From the NCBI RefSeq assembly GCF_039544205.1, contig NZ_BAABLF010000001.1, positions 1 to 64,000 on the forward strand: 64,000 nucleotides of DNA, written 5' to 3'. The notes beneath the pieces were generated by a model. That model did not search any database and was not told the DNA's origin. It saw only the letters and a program-made list of their open reading frames with translations. This stretch comes from Ferrimonas gelatinilytica. Lineage in GTDB: Bacteria > Pseudomonadota > Gammaproteobacteria > Enterobacterales > Shewanellaceae. The position numbers and the translations under genes are program-made. Shown here piece after piece: positions 33,387-41,480 of this stretch; within the stretch, counting starts at the first letter, position 1, and each line of letters opens with the position of its first letter.

Positions 33387-35576
33387 GTGAACAAGAAAAC
33401 TTACCTGGCATTGCAAATCGCCGCAGTGCTCGGCGCCTCCTTTACCCTGCCTGCGGGCGCCGAAGAGGCCCCCTCAGCCACCTCTAAGGGACGTCAACTG
33501 GAAGTGATTCAAGTGCGCTCCCAGAAGCGGGTTCAGAACCAGCAGGAGGTGCCGATCGCCATGACCGCGGTCAGCGAGGCGGACATTGAGCGTCTCGGCG
33601 CCACCGAGGTCAAGGATATCCAGTTCGCGACCCCCAACTTCACCGTCACCGGCAGCGATCCGGGGATCCAATCCTTCGGGATCCGAGGCGTTGCCGACCG
33701 GGGTCGTAACCCGGGTTATGATCTGCGGGTCGGCGTCTATGTGGACGGCGTCTGGGTAGGGAAAGCCGCCGCCGCCAACCAATCTGCCCTGGATGTGCAG
33801 ACCATCGAGATCCTTCGCGGCCCCCAGGGCACCCTGTTCGGGAAAAATACCGTCGCCGGCGCGGTGAACATCACCACCATCCGCCCGTCCGAGGATTTCT
33901 CCGGCTACCTGCAGGCGGAGCTGGGCAACTACGGTCACACTCGCTTCAAAGCCTCGGTGAACGGCGGCCTGACCGATGGCCTCTCCGGTAAGCTCTCCCT
34001 TTCCACCTTCGACCGCGATGGCTACGTCGATAACGTTTATGCCGACGCTCCGGTCAAAGAGTACAACGACAAAGCCGAACGTGCGGGCCGCGGCCAACTG
34101 CTGTGGCAGGCCGGCGAGCGCACCGAAGTGCTGTTCACCTATGACCACTTCGAAAACAGCTTCTACTTCAGCGGCGGTGGCGAAGCCATCAACGATCCCG
34201 TGGCGCCGGAGCCCTACAAGATCAACGTAAACGAAGCCACCCGCTACGACATCGACGGCGTCGGCGGTGGGTCTGTCCACATCACCCACAGCTTCGACAA
34301 CGAGTTCGAGCTGACCTCCATCTCCGCCTACCGTTACGAGAAGTACGGTTACGTTGATAACGACGAGGACATGACCCCCCTCAAGGTCGGCACCTCAGGG
34401 ATTACCTCAGACGGCAACCACTTCAGCCAGGAGCTGCGGATTGCCTCGCCCCTGTACGACAACTTCAACTACGTGCTGGGCCTCTACTACCTCGACCAGG
34501 AAACCAAGGGGGGCGGTGATGCCTTCGTCAACCTATCCTGGCTTACCGGCGGCGCCGTGCCCATTGAAAGCTACGATATGTCGTACCGCGCTAAGGTGGA
34601 TACCGAGGCCTACGCCGCCTTCGGCCACGCCAACTGGTTCTTCACCGACAGCCTGCAGTTGACCGGTGGGGTGCGCTATACCCACGAGAACAAGGCCGTC
34701 AACTACAGCATCTTCGATCCCCTCGGCGTCTTCTTCGCTAACGGGTCCACCCAGGAAGATCGTTCTGTCGATGACTGGTCCCCCAAGGTGAGCCTGAACT
34801 GGTTCGTCAACGAAGATAACATGCTCTACGTCGGCTACTCCCGCGCCTTCAAGAGTGGTGGCTACAACACCGACTTCATCGCCGATCTCAGCGCCCTGGA
34901 GTTTGACGACGAGAAGGTAGACGCCTACGAGCTGGGGATGAAGAACACCTTCTTCGACAACACCCTGCGCTTCAACTGGGCCATCTACGATGCGGAATAC
35001 CAGGATCTGCAGGTACTGGCTCAGACACCGCTGGCGGACAGGGACGGCTCCATCATCACTATCACCAACGCCGGTCGCCTGACCAGCCGCGGTTTCGAGA
35101 TGGATCTGCAGTGGCAAGCCCTGGACAGCCTCCAGCTCTGGACCTCCTATGGCTACACAGACTCCAAGTTTGACGAGTACCTGGGCTGCGCCCAGTCCGA
35201 TAACCCCAACGGCGACTGCAGCGGCAACGTCGCGCCGGAAGCGCCTAAGCACAACTTCAACGTGGGTGCCGAGTTCTACTACCCGACCGACAGCGGTGAC
35301 TTCTACGTCAACGCCAACTACTTCTGGCGCGACAAGATGTTCTCCAACGCCAACAACGAGCCGGAGTTTGAGAACGAGGCCTTCCACGAGCTCAGCGGCC
35401 AGATCGGCTGGAAGTCCGCCAGTGGCGCCTGGAACGTCTACGCCTGGGGCAAGAACCTGACTGACGACACCTTCCAGACCTACAACACCCGCACCTTCCT
35501 GGGTGCCGATCGGACGGTCTACAACGCGCCGCGGATGGTGGGGATCACCGCCCGATGGAACTTCGGTTCCTACTAA
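33387..35576 (+). CDS. TonB-dependent outer membrane receptor
   Basis: A 729-residue outer-membrane receptor that imports a substrate with energy from TonB. It has a signal peptide (cleavage likely after TLPAGA), a TonB-box-like LEVIQVRSQKR, a plug domain with TVEI-type IEILRGPQGTLFGKNTVAGA near residue 150, and a beta-barrel ending WNFGSY. The start is GTG at 33387 with AAGGAG five bases upstream. The substrate is not evident; the next gene is an amidohydrolase, so an acylated amino acid or peptide is a guess. A UUCG-loop terminator follows. Confidence 0.93.
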   Translation: MNKKTYLALQIAAVLGASFTLPAGAEEAPSATSKGRQLEVIQVRSQKRVQNQQEVPIAMTAVSEADIERLGATEVKDIQFATPNFTVTGSDPGIQSFGIRGVADRGRNPGYDLRVGVYVDGVWVGKAAAANQSALDVQTIEILRGPQGTLFGKNTVAGAVNITTIRPSEDFSGYLQAELGNYGHTRFKASVNGGLTDGLSGKLSLSTFDRDGYVDNVYADAPVKEYNDKAERAGRGQLLWQAGERTEVLFTYDHFENSFYFSGGGEAINDPVAPEPYKINVNEATRYDIDGVGGGSVHITHSFDNEFELTSISAYRYEKYGYVDNDEDMTPLKVGTSGITSDGNHFSQELRIASPLYDNFNYVLGLYYLDQETKGGGDAFVNLSWLTGGAVPIESYDMSYRAKVDTEAYAAFGHANWFFTDSLQLTGGVRYTHENKAVNYSIFDPLGVFFANGSTQEDRSVDDWSPKVSLNWFVNEDNMLYVGYSRAFKSGGYNTDFIADLSALEFDDEKVDAYELGMKNTFFDNTLRFNWAIYDAEYQDLQVLAQTPLADRDGSIITITNAGRLTSRGFEMDLQWQALDSLQLWTSYGYTDSKFDEYLGCAQSDNPNGDCSGNVAPEAPKHNFNVGAEFYYPTDSGDFYVNANYFWRDKMFSNANNEPEFENEAFHELSGQIGWKSASGAWNVYAWGKNLTDDTFQTYNTRTFLGADRTVYNAPRMVGITARWNFGSY

Positions 35577-35610
35577 TCCTCGCGGAGCCTCCCCCAGGGC
35601 GAGGACACAG

Positions 35611-35635
35611 AGGCAGTCTTCGGGCTGCCTTTTTT
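35611..35635 (+). terminator. Terminator of the TonB receptor gene
   Basis: AGGCAGTC pairs with GGCTGCCT (one wobble) around a TTCG tetraloop, followed by T six. A textbook rho-independent terminator. Confidence 0.92.
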
Positions 35636-35718
35636 GTTCTCCCCCTCTCAGCTCCCAGGCGCCAGCTGTTAGGTACTCAATAACCGTTACAAATGGATTT
35701 AATTACAGGATGAGAAAA

Positions 35719-37317
35719 ATGAAAAGGAACCGGTTCGCCCCGAAACTTCTCGCCCCTATGCTGTGGCTTGGGCTCGCCTCTGCCACCACCGCGCAGGATT
35801 ACGATCTGGTGATACTCAACGGCCGGGTGATGGACCCTGAAACCATGCTCGACGCCGTGCTAAACGTGGGAATTAAAGATGGCATGATCTCCAAAATAAC
35901 CTCAAGTGCTATAGAAGGGGATAAAACTATTGATGCGAAAAACTTGGTTGTGGCGCCTGGGTTTATTGATACTCACTTTCATGCATTAGACGGCTTGTCG
36001 CTGAAGTTAGCTGCTCTCGATGGTGTGACAACAGGTATGGACCTCGAGGCGGGTGCTATTCATGTGGGCGAGTGGTACGCAGAAAAAGATAAAGGCTGGC
36101 CACTCAACTATGGTACGGGCGTCAGCCAACAAATGACGCGTATGCGTGTTCACGATACTGAAATCGATACCAGTGGCCCGCATGACGTGACGAGCATTTT
36201 TGAGCTTCTTGGAAAATCGATGCAAGATGGAACGCCAGGTTGGTCAGTTTCTCGCAGTAATAAAGATCAGATGAACCAAATCTTACAATATCTCGATGAA
36301 GAGTTTCGTCAAGGTGCGATCGGTTTATCGTCAACCGTAGGTTATATGACACAAGGTGTCACCACCTACGAGATGTTTAAATCTCAAGAAGCAGCAGCGC
36401 GTTATGGTCGACTTACTGGTGCCCATGTTCGTTTCCACGGAAACCCAAGTAACCCTGAAGGTCCGCTGGGTTTCAGTGAAATCTTTGCCAATGCGATTGC
36501 ACTTAACGCTCCGCTGAGCCTCAGCCACAACAATGAATATGGCTGGTGGGAAAACGAAGAAAAGCTGCAAGCTGCACGCAAGCAAGGTTATAACGTATGG
36601 TCTGAATACTATCCATACTCTGCGGCATCAACGGCGATTTCAGCGGAAATTTTCCACCCAGAAAAATTTAAGGTACTGAGTGGCGGGTTGCCGTATGAAG
36701 AAGTGATTTTTGACCCCGTACAAGACAAGTTCTTAACTCAAGCCGAGTGGGAAAAAACCTCCGCCGAACATCCAGAACGCTCAATTTTCGCCTTCAACAG
36801 AAAGCGTGACGACTGGCTACCGTACTGGCTACGTATGCCACACATGATCGTTGCCTCTGACGCGATGTGGTCAGGCAAAGGCATTGATTCTTGGGATCTA
36901 GACCCGACGGAATATGTTGGTCACCCAAGAACCGCGGGAACTCGCGGCAAAGTGCTGTCAGCAGCGCGTGAAAATGGCGTGCCATTAATGTTCACGATTG
37001 CACAAATGTCTTACTGGCCTGCGAAGCACCTAGGTGATACAGGACTGAAAGCAATGCAAGCTCGCGGTCGCCTTCAAGAAGGTAAAGTTGCGGATATCAC
37101 CATTTTTAATCCAGAGACTGTCAAAGATAATGCAACCTACACTAAGGGCGAGCAAGGTCTACCAACATCGGGCATTCCTTATGTGATTGTAAGTGGTGTT
37201 GAGGTCGTTAGTCAGGGTGAATTTAATCTTGATGCTAAACCAGGTAAACCCATTCGATTCCCTGTCGAAGCTGAAGGTCGATTTGAGCCAATTTCTGTAG
37301 AGGGTTGGACAGATTAG
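35719..37317 (+). CDS. Exported amidohydrolase, D-aminoacylase family
   Basis: A 532-residue metal-dependent amidohydrolase of the N-acyl-D-amino-acid deacylase type. It has a signal peptide (ends ASATTA), the metal-binding VAPGFIDTHFHALDG, GAHVRFHGN and the catalytic-Asp motif MIVASDAMWSG. I chose the ATG at 35719 with AGGA eight bases upstream; an ATG at 35710 is the alternative. The first 150 bases have the local GC-rich codon use, but from about 35870 the DNA becomes markedly AT-rich through the stop codon. The gene therefore looks like a mosaic formed by recombination. The frame is intact. The exact substrate is unknown. Confidence 0.85.
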   Translation: MKRNRFAPKLLAPMLWLGLASATTAQDYDLVILNGRVMDPETMLDAVLNVGIKDGMISKITSSAIEGDKTIDAKNLVVAPGFIDTHFHALDGLSLKLAALDGVTTGMDLEAGAIHVGEWYAEKDKGWPLNYGTGVSQQMTRMRVHDTEIDTSGPHDVTSIFELLGKSMQDGTPGWSVSRSNKDQMNQILQYLDEEFRQGAIGLSSTVGYMTQGVTTYEMFKSQEAAARYGRLTGAHVRFHGNPSNPEGPLGFSEIFANAIALNAPLSLSHNNEYGWWENEEKLQAARKQGYNVWSEYYPYSAASTAISAEIFHPEKFKVLSGGLPYEEVIFDPVQDKFLTQAEWEKTSAEHPERSIFAFNRKRDDWLPYWLRMPHMIVASDAMWSGKGIDSWDLDPTEYVGHPRTAGTRGKVLSAARENGVPLMFTIAQMSYWPAKHLGDTGLKAMQARGRLQEGKVADITIFNPETVKDNATYTKGEQGLPTSGIPYVIVSGVEVVSQGEFNLDAKPGKPIRFPVEAEGRFEPISVEGWTD

Positions 37318-37379
37318 CACGTGATCAGACCAATCAGCATCGATGCTATTTCACTTTGACAGTCAGTGAAATAAAACAA

Positions 37380-37411
37380 AAGGCAACCAGTGTCGTCGCA
37401 CTGGTTGCCTT
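37380..37411 (+). terminator. Hairpin after the amidohydrolase
   Basis: AAGGCAACCAGTG pairs perfectly with CACTGGTTGCCTT around TCGTCG. There is little T directly after it, but the AT-rich tail includes T six at about 37421-37427. Confidence 0.75.
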
Positions 37412-37446
37412 ATACATTGATTTTTTATCGAAGACAGGTAACTCCC

Positions 37447-37734
37447 ATGATTCACTTTTTTACCGTTTTATTTTTATTCTCACTTTGTATATCTGCGACC
37501 CTGTCTGCACAAGAATCGCCTAAACTACAAACAAACACATCAGCATTCGATCAATTTGTTGCTCAGGAGTCTTTGCGTTTTACGGATGAGAATATCGCCA
37601 CTTTAATAGAGGAGCATTCAGAAAATTCACAGTTAATGTTGTTTTGTCAAGAACACCAAATGCTAGAACCGAAAAAGATGGATAAGGGTATCTGGGCACG
37701 CAGAGACATGTTTAAAGCGCGTTCACTAAACTAA
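37447..37734 (+). CDS. Small secreted protein of unknown function
   Basis: A 95-residue protein that I do not recognise. The first 21 residues are a clear signal peptide (FFTVLFLFSLCISATLSA), so the mature part of about 74 residues is exported. The mature part is polar and mostly helical with one Cys (MLFCQEHQMLEPKKMDKG). The ATG at 37447 has AGG seven bases upstream. It lies in the AT-rich patch just after the amidohydrolase terminator and has the same foreign composition. Confidence 0.55.
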   Translation: MIHFFTVLFLFSLCISATLSAQESPKLQTNTSAFDQFVAQESLRFTDENIATLIEEHSENSQLMLFCQEHQMLEPKKMDKGIWARRDMFKARSLN

Positions 37735-38160
37735 TTAACTAAAAAGTCGATTAATTATTCATTATTCATAGTTCTTTCGCACTTGATCCTACTTCATGGC
37801 AATGGCTAATCATTGCGTAAAGGTTGTTAACAACAAAGTTGAAGTGCCTCATCAGCATCCAACCCACTAAATAACTGATCCTAATTGTGCTCCACTCGCG
37901 ATAAGCCATGCCCTCCACCGGGAAAGGGTGAAGCATTGTTCATGAAGTGCTTCACCTGCTTGAGTAAAGTCCACATCTGTTAGCATCATGGGGCTCGACT
38001 TCTTTGTGGAGCTGTTTCTTTTGAGCGATTGATCAGAACGCATAACGGCAGCCGAATTCCCTTCATTCCAGAAAACTCAGCGATCGACATTTCGGAACAG
38101 TTATTTAGATCGCCCTTTAGGCACTGGCTCCTAAAGCCCCTTTTCTCACTGGACACGACA
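37735..38160. other. Gene-free AT-rich stretch with decayed reading frames
   Basis: About 425 bases with no intact gene. On the minus strand short open pieces with coding-like composition appear in different frames (for example AGEALHEQCFTLSRWRAWL near 37900-37960), which suggests a decayed gene that I cannot name. GGTGAAGCA and TGCTTCACC (37927-37956) form a perfect 9-base inverted repeat. Confidence 0.4.
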
Positions 38161-38167
38161 GAATGAA

Positions 38168-38193
38168 AAATGCCCCGATTATTCGGGGCATTT
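38168..38193 (-). terminator. Terminator of pstS
   Basis: AAATGCCCCG pairs perfectly with CGGGGCATTT around ATTATT; read leftward it runs into T five. It lies 27 bases past the pstS stop. Confidence 0.9.
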
Positions 38194-38219
38194 GGTATCG
38201 GTGCCGGTGCCGTGCGTGA

Positions 38220-39182
38220 CTACAACGCCAGCTGCGCCAGGGTTCGCTCCACCACCGCCACAGGCAGGGGAACATAACCATCCTTGGCCACAATAGCCTG
38301 TCCCTCCCGGGAGAGGATAAAGCGAACAAACTCCGCCACCATCGGCTCCAGCGGACGGTTGGGGTGTTTATTAATATAAACGTACAGGTAGCGGGAGAGG
38401 GGGTAACGCCCCGCTGCGGCGTTCTCGGCCGTAGCCTCGATAAACGCCCCCCGCTTATCGGCCACGGGGACGGTGCGCACACCGGCGGTCAGGTAGCCGA
38501 TGCCGGAGTAACCGATGGCGTTGAGGGAGGTGGAAACCGACTGTACCACGGAAGCGGAACCGGGCTGCTCGTTAACGCTGGGTTTGAAGTCCCCCTTGCA
38601 CAGTGCCTTGTCCTTGAAGTAACCGTAGGTGCCGGAAACGGAGTTTCGGCCATAGAGCTGGATATCCCGGCGTACCCAGCTGCCGGAGAGCCCCAGCTCC
38701 CCCCATCGCTCGACCGGCTCGCCACCGCAACGCTGGGTCACCGAGAAGATAGAATCTACCTGCGTCAGGGTCAGTCCGGGGATCGGGTTGTCCTTGTGGA
38801 CGAACACCGCCAAGGCATCGATGGCAACACGGATCGCCGTGGGGGGATAGCCGTAGTGATCCACAAACGCCTCCACCTCGGAGGGCTTCATCTGGCGGCT
38901 CATCGGGCCCACCTGGGCGGTGCCTTCGGTCAGGGCCGGAGGGGCGGTGGAGGAGCCCGCCGCCTGGATCTGGGGGTTGATGTTGGGGTAGTAGTAACGA
39001 AATGCCTCGGCCCACAGGGTCATCATGTTCGCCAGAGTATCCGAGCCCACCGAGGAGAGGTTCCCGGAAACCCCGCTGACCTTCTCATAAGCGGGCAGAG
39101 GGGGCTCAGGCTGTGCCGCCAGCGGGGCCGACAGCAGAGTGACCATCAATCCAATCAGGGACAGAGGTTTAAAGCTTTTCAT
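38220..39182 (-). CDS. pstS: Phosphate-binding periplasmic protein
   Basis: Periplasmic phosphate receptor of the Pst importer, 320 residues. A signal peptide ends LLSAPLAA. The phosphate-binding motifs are NLSSVGSDTLANMM (N-terminal loop), AGSSTAPPALTEGTAQVGPM and YGRNSVSGTYGYFKD. It is separated from pstCAB-phoU by about 9 kb but lies just downstream of phoR. A Pho box lies in the 3' end of phoR about 73 bases ahead of the start. GGGAGAA precedes the ATG. Confidence 0.94.
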   Translation of the reverse strand: MKSFKPLSLIGLMVTLLSAPLAAQPEPPLPAYEKVSGVSGNLSSVGSDTLANMMTLWAEAFRYYYPNINPQIQAAGSSTAPPALTEGTAQVGPMSRQMKPSEVEAFVDHYGYPPTAIRVAIDALAVFVHKDNPIPGLTLTQVDSIFSVTQRCGGEPVERWGELGLSGSWVRRDIQLYGRNSVSGTYGYFKDKALCKGDFKPSVNEQPGSASVVQSVSTSLNAIGYSGIGYLTAGVRTVPVADKRGAFIEATAENAAAGRYPLSRYLYVYINKHPNRPLEPMVAEFVRFILSREGQAIVAKDGYVPLPVAVVERTLAQLAL

Positions 39183-39243
39183 CGCTGTTCTCCCAGTCTC
39201 ATTCGCGTTAGGGGTCGAGTCGAACTCGGTACCCTGTCAGTAT

Positions 39244-40575
39244 TTAGCCTGTAGATGACGTTCCCGTGACACTTTCATTACGCCGTACTGATACCAGCGA
39301 CGGCGGCAGCTCAAAGGCAAAACAGCTGCCCTCGCCAGGCCGGGATCGGATGAGCAATTGACTGTTGTGGTGACTGAGGGCGTGCTTAACAATGGCTAGC
39401 CCCAAACCACTGCCACCGGTATCCCGGGAGCGTGCCCTGTCCACTCGATAGAAGCGCTCGGTAAGCCTCGGCAGGTGCTCCGGCTCGATCCCCATCCCCT
39501 CGTCATGCACCTCAAAGCGCCCTCGTGCCCCCTGCAAGAACCACTTTACCCGCACTTTTCCGCCCTCCGGGCTGTAACGGATGGCGTTTTGCACCAGGTT
39601 GGCACAGGCACTGTGAAGCTGCATCTCGTCGCCGTAGAGCCATAGCGCTGGATCCACCTCGAACAGCAGCTCATGACGACCATCGGAGAGCTCCTCCGCC
39701 TCCTTGCGGACCTTCTCCAGCAGCGCCGGCATCGCTACAGGGTGCTCAAAATCGATGTCAGTGGCCGCTTCGATTCGGGAGAGGGTCAGCAGGCGATCGA
39801 TGAGGGTTTTCATCCGCAGGGACTGGTCCTCCATTGCGCGGTACTGCTTGCCCAGCACGCTGTCAGGATCCGAGGTCATCTGCATCATCTCCACGTAGCC
39901 CTGAAGCACCGTCAGCGGGGTCTTCAGCTCATGGGAGACATTGGCCACGAACTCCCGTCGCATCTGCTCGAGCTGCCGCACCCGGGTCACGTCCCGGGCG
40001 ATCAGCAGCCGTTGACTGTCACCGTAGGGGATGATCCGGATCTCCAGTGTCCGGTCATCGTTAAGGGGGGAATCCAGCTCCAGCGGGTCGTGAAAGTTGC
40101 CTCGACGCCAGTACTTGACGAAGCGGGGGTGGCGCAGCAGGTTGTGGATCCGGTTGCCGGCATCCTTGGGCCAGTGGATCCCAAGCAGCCGCTCCGCCAG
40201 GGTGTTGCCCCACAGGATCTCCCCCTGCTGACCCAGCACCAGGGTCGCATCAGGGAGTGCCTCCGCCCCCTCCCTAAAGCGCGACAACATCTGCGCCAGC
40301 TGGGCCCGGCGACGCCGGTCTTTGCCCTGCATCCGGTAGATCCCGTTGAAGATCACCTCCCAGCTGCCGCTGCCGTGGGGCGGGGTCAGGCTGCGGTCAC
40401 GCCAAAACCAGTGGGCCAGCCGGATAAGCTGTTTGTAGTGCCAGAACAGCAGCCACCAGGCACCAACAAGGAGCGCCCAAGCCACTTGGTCCAGCATCAG
40501 TCCAAGAAACAGGAAGGGCAGCTGAGTCAGTACGACACGCGTCAACAGCCGGGGAAGGGAATACTCTGCAAACAT
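39244..40575 (-). CDS. phoR: Phosphate regulon sensor kinase PhoR
   Basis: Inner-membrane histidine kinase of the Pho system, 443 residues. Two N-terminal membrane helices (LTQLPFLFLGLMLDQVAWALL region) lack a large periplasmic domain, as in PhoR. A basic linker and a PAS domain (about 100-200) follow, then H215 in FVANVSHELKTPLTVLQGY, and the ATPase boxes NLVQNAIRYSPEGG and GGSGLGLAIVKHAL. I chose the ATG at 40573-40575 with AGGAG upstream; a longer frame to 40689 overlaps phoB. It follows phoB with a hairpin between. Confidence 0.96.
   Translation of the reverse strand: MFAEYSLPRLLTRVVLTQLPFLFLGLMLDQVAWALLVGAWWLLFWHYKQLIRLAHWFWRDRSLTPPHGSGSWEVIFNGIYRMQGKDRRRRAQLAQMLSRFREGAEALPDATLVLGQQGEILWGNTLAERLLGIHWPKDAGNRIHNLLRHPRFVKYWRRGNFHDPLELDSPLNDDRTLEIRIIPYGDSQRLLIARDVTRVRQLEQMRREFVANVSHELKTPLTVLQGYVEMMQMTSDPDSVLGKQYRAMEDQSLRMKTLIDRLLTLSRIEAATDIDFEHPVAMPALLEKVRKEAEELSDGRHELLFEVDPALWLYGDEMQLHSACANLVQNAIRYSPEGGKVRVKWFLQGARGRFEVHDEGMGIEPEHLPRLTERFYRVDRARSRDTGGSGLGLAIVKHALSHHNSQLLIRSRPGEGSCFAFELPPSLVSVRRNESVTGTSSTG
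39255..39272 (-). promoter_or_regulatory. Pho box ahead of pstS
   Basis: On the minus strand GTGTCAC-GGGA-ACGTCAT gives two PhoB half-sites 11 bases apart, each one or two bases off CTGTCAT. It lies inside the last codons of phoR and could let PhoB drive pstS on its own. Confidence 0.55.
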
Positions 40576-40596
40576 GCCACTCCTCGTGAACAGATG

Positions 40597-40632
40597 AAAA
40601 AGCCACGGTTGGGCGATACCGCCCACCGTGGC
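40597..40632 (-). terminator. Hairpin between phoB and phoR
   Basis: GCCACGG pairs with CCGTGGC, and the inner GGGCG/CGCCC extends the stem with a small bulge; read leftward it ends in T five. It lies between the phoB stop and phoR start, so it probably lowers phoR expression without ending all transcripts. Confidence 0.65.
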
Positions 40633-40654
40633 CCGGATTCCGATCGTTACCGAC

Positions 40655-41344
40655 TCAGAGTTTACTGGAGAAGCGGTAACCGGCGCCACGCACCGTCTGG
40701 ATCAGGCGGTCATGGCCATGCTGCTGGATCGCCTTACGCAGGCGACGGATATGAACATCCACGGTGCGATCCTCCACGTAGACATTGGTGCCCCAAACAT
40801 TATCCAACAGCTGTTCTCGGCTGTAGACCCGCTCCGGGTGGGTCATGAAAAAGTGCAGCAGGCGAAACTCGGTGGGACCGATCTCCAGATTCTGATGCGC
40901 CGCCGTCACCCGGTGGGAAACCGGATCCAGCCGCAGCCCCTCGATCTCCACCACCTCCTCAAGGCGGGTCGGTGCCGAGCGTCGCATCACCGCCTTGATC
41001 CTGGCCACCAGCTCCTTGGGGGAGAAGGGCTTGGTGACGTAGTCGTCTGCCCCAACCTCCAAGCCCCGAACCCGATCCTCCTCCTCACCGCGGGCAGTAA
41101 GCATGATGATCGGGATCCCCCGGGTGTGAGCCTCACCACGCAGGCGCTTGGCCAACTGCACCCCACTGCCACCGGGCAGCATCCAGTCCAGCAGGATCAG
41201 ATCCGGGTAGGGTTCCTGGACCGCCTTCAGGCCCTGGTCAAAATCGGCGGCGGTCGTGGTGCGAAAGCCATGCTGCTCCAGCACAAAAACCAGCATCTCA
41301 CGAATGGCGGTTTCATCTTCAACAATCAGGATATTGGCGGTCAT
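40655..41344 (-). CDS. phoB: Phosphate regulon response regulator PhoB
   Basis: OmpR-type response regulator that binds Pho boxes after phosphorylation by PhoR. The 229-residue protein has the receiver domain with acidic pair ED (9-10), phospho-acceptor D53 in LILLDWMLPGG and the Lys of DDYVTKPFSPKELVARI; the C-terminal winged helix ends RTVDVHIRRLRKAI with VRGAGYRFSSKL. A Pho box lies upstream of the gene, which fits autoregulation. Confidence 0.97.
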   Translation of the reverse strand: MTANILIVEDETAIREMLVFVLEQHGFRTTTAADFDQGLKAVQEPYPDLILLDWMLPGGSGVQLAKRLRGEAHTRGIPIIMLTARGEEEDRVRGLEVGADDYVTKPFSPKELVARIKAVMRRSAPTRLEEVVEIEGLRLDPVSHRVTAAHQNLEIGPTEFRLLHFFMTHPERVYSREQLLDNVWGTNVYVEDRTVDVHIRRLRKAIQQHGHDRLIQTVRGAGYRFSSKL

Positions 41345-41388
41345 AGCGATCCATCGAGGTTACTGCGTTTCAGTTCGGGACAAAGTAT

Positions 41389-41416
41389 CTGGCAGCGAGA
41401 TGACAGAAATATGACC
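41389..41416 (-). promoter_or_regulatory. Pho box ahead of phoB
   Basis: On the minus strand GGTCATATTT, CTGTCATCTCG and CTGCCAG follow at an 11-base period: one perfect CTGTCAT flanked by two partial half-sites. It lies 45-72 bases ahead of the phoB start. Confidence 0.7.
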
Positions 41417-41435
41417 CCTGAAACAAGATACCCAC

Positions 41436-41462
41436 AAAAAAGAGGCATTACTGCCCCTTTTT
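41436..41462 (-). terminator. Terminator of the porin gene
   Basis: AAAAAGAGGCA and TGCCCCTTTTT form a stem with one mismatch around TTAC, ending in T on both strands. It lies between the porin stop and the phoB Pho box. Confidence 0.75.
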
Positions 41463-41480
41463 GCGTGCGTTCAGGCCCGT

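Larger units (their letters stand above)
35870..38160. other. AT-rich patch, probable recombined or acquired DNA
   Basis: Codon use and composition change sharply inside the amidohydrolase near 35870 and return near 38100-38160. Hand counts of single 60-base rows give 57% GC at 35281-35340 and 35% at 36241-36300. The patch holds most of the amidohydrolase, one small secreted protein and about 400 bases without a gene. I see no transposase or flanking repeat. Confidence 0.75.

Noticed and set aside
37735..38160. Integron cassette site or insertion-sequence end
   Set aside because: There is an inverted repeat, but no integrase-type core sites, no transposase and no target duplication that I could see.
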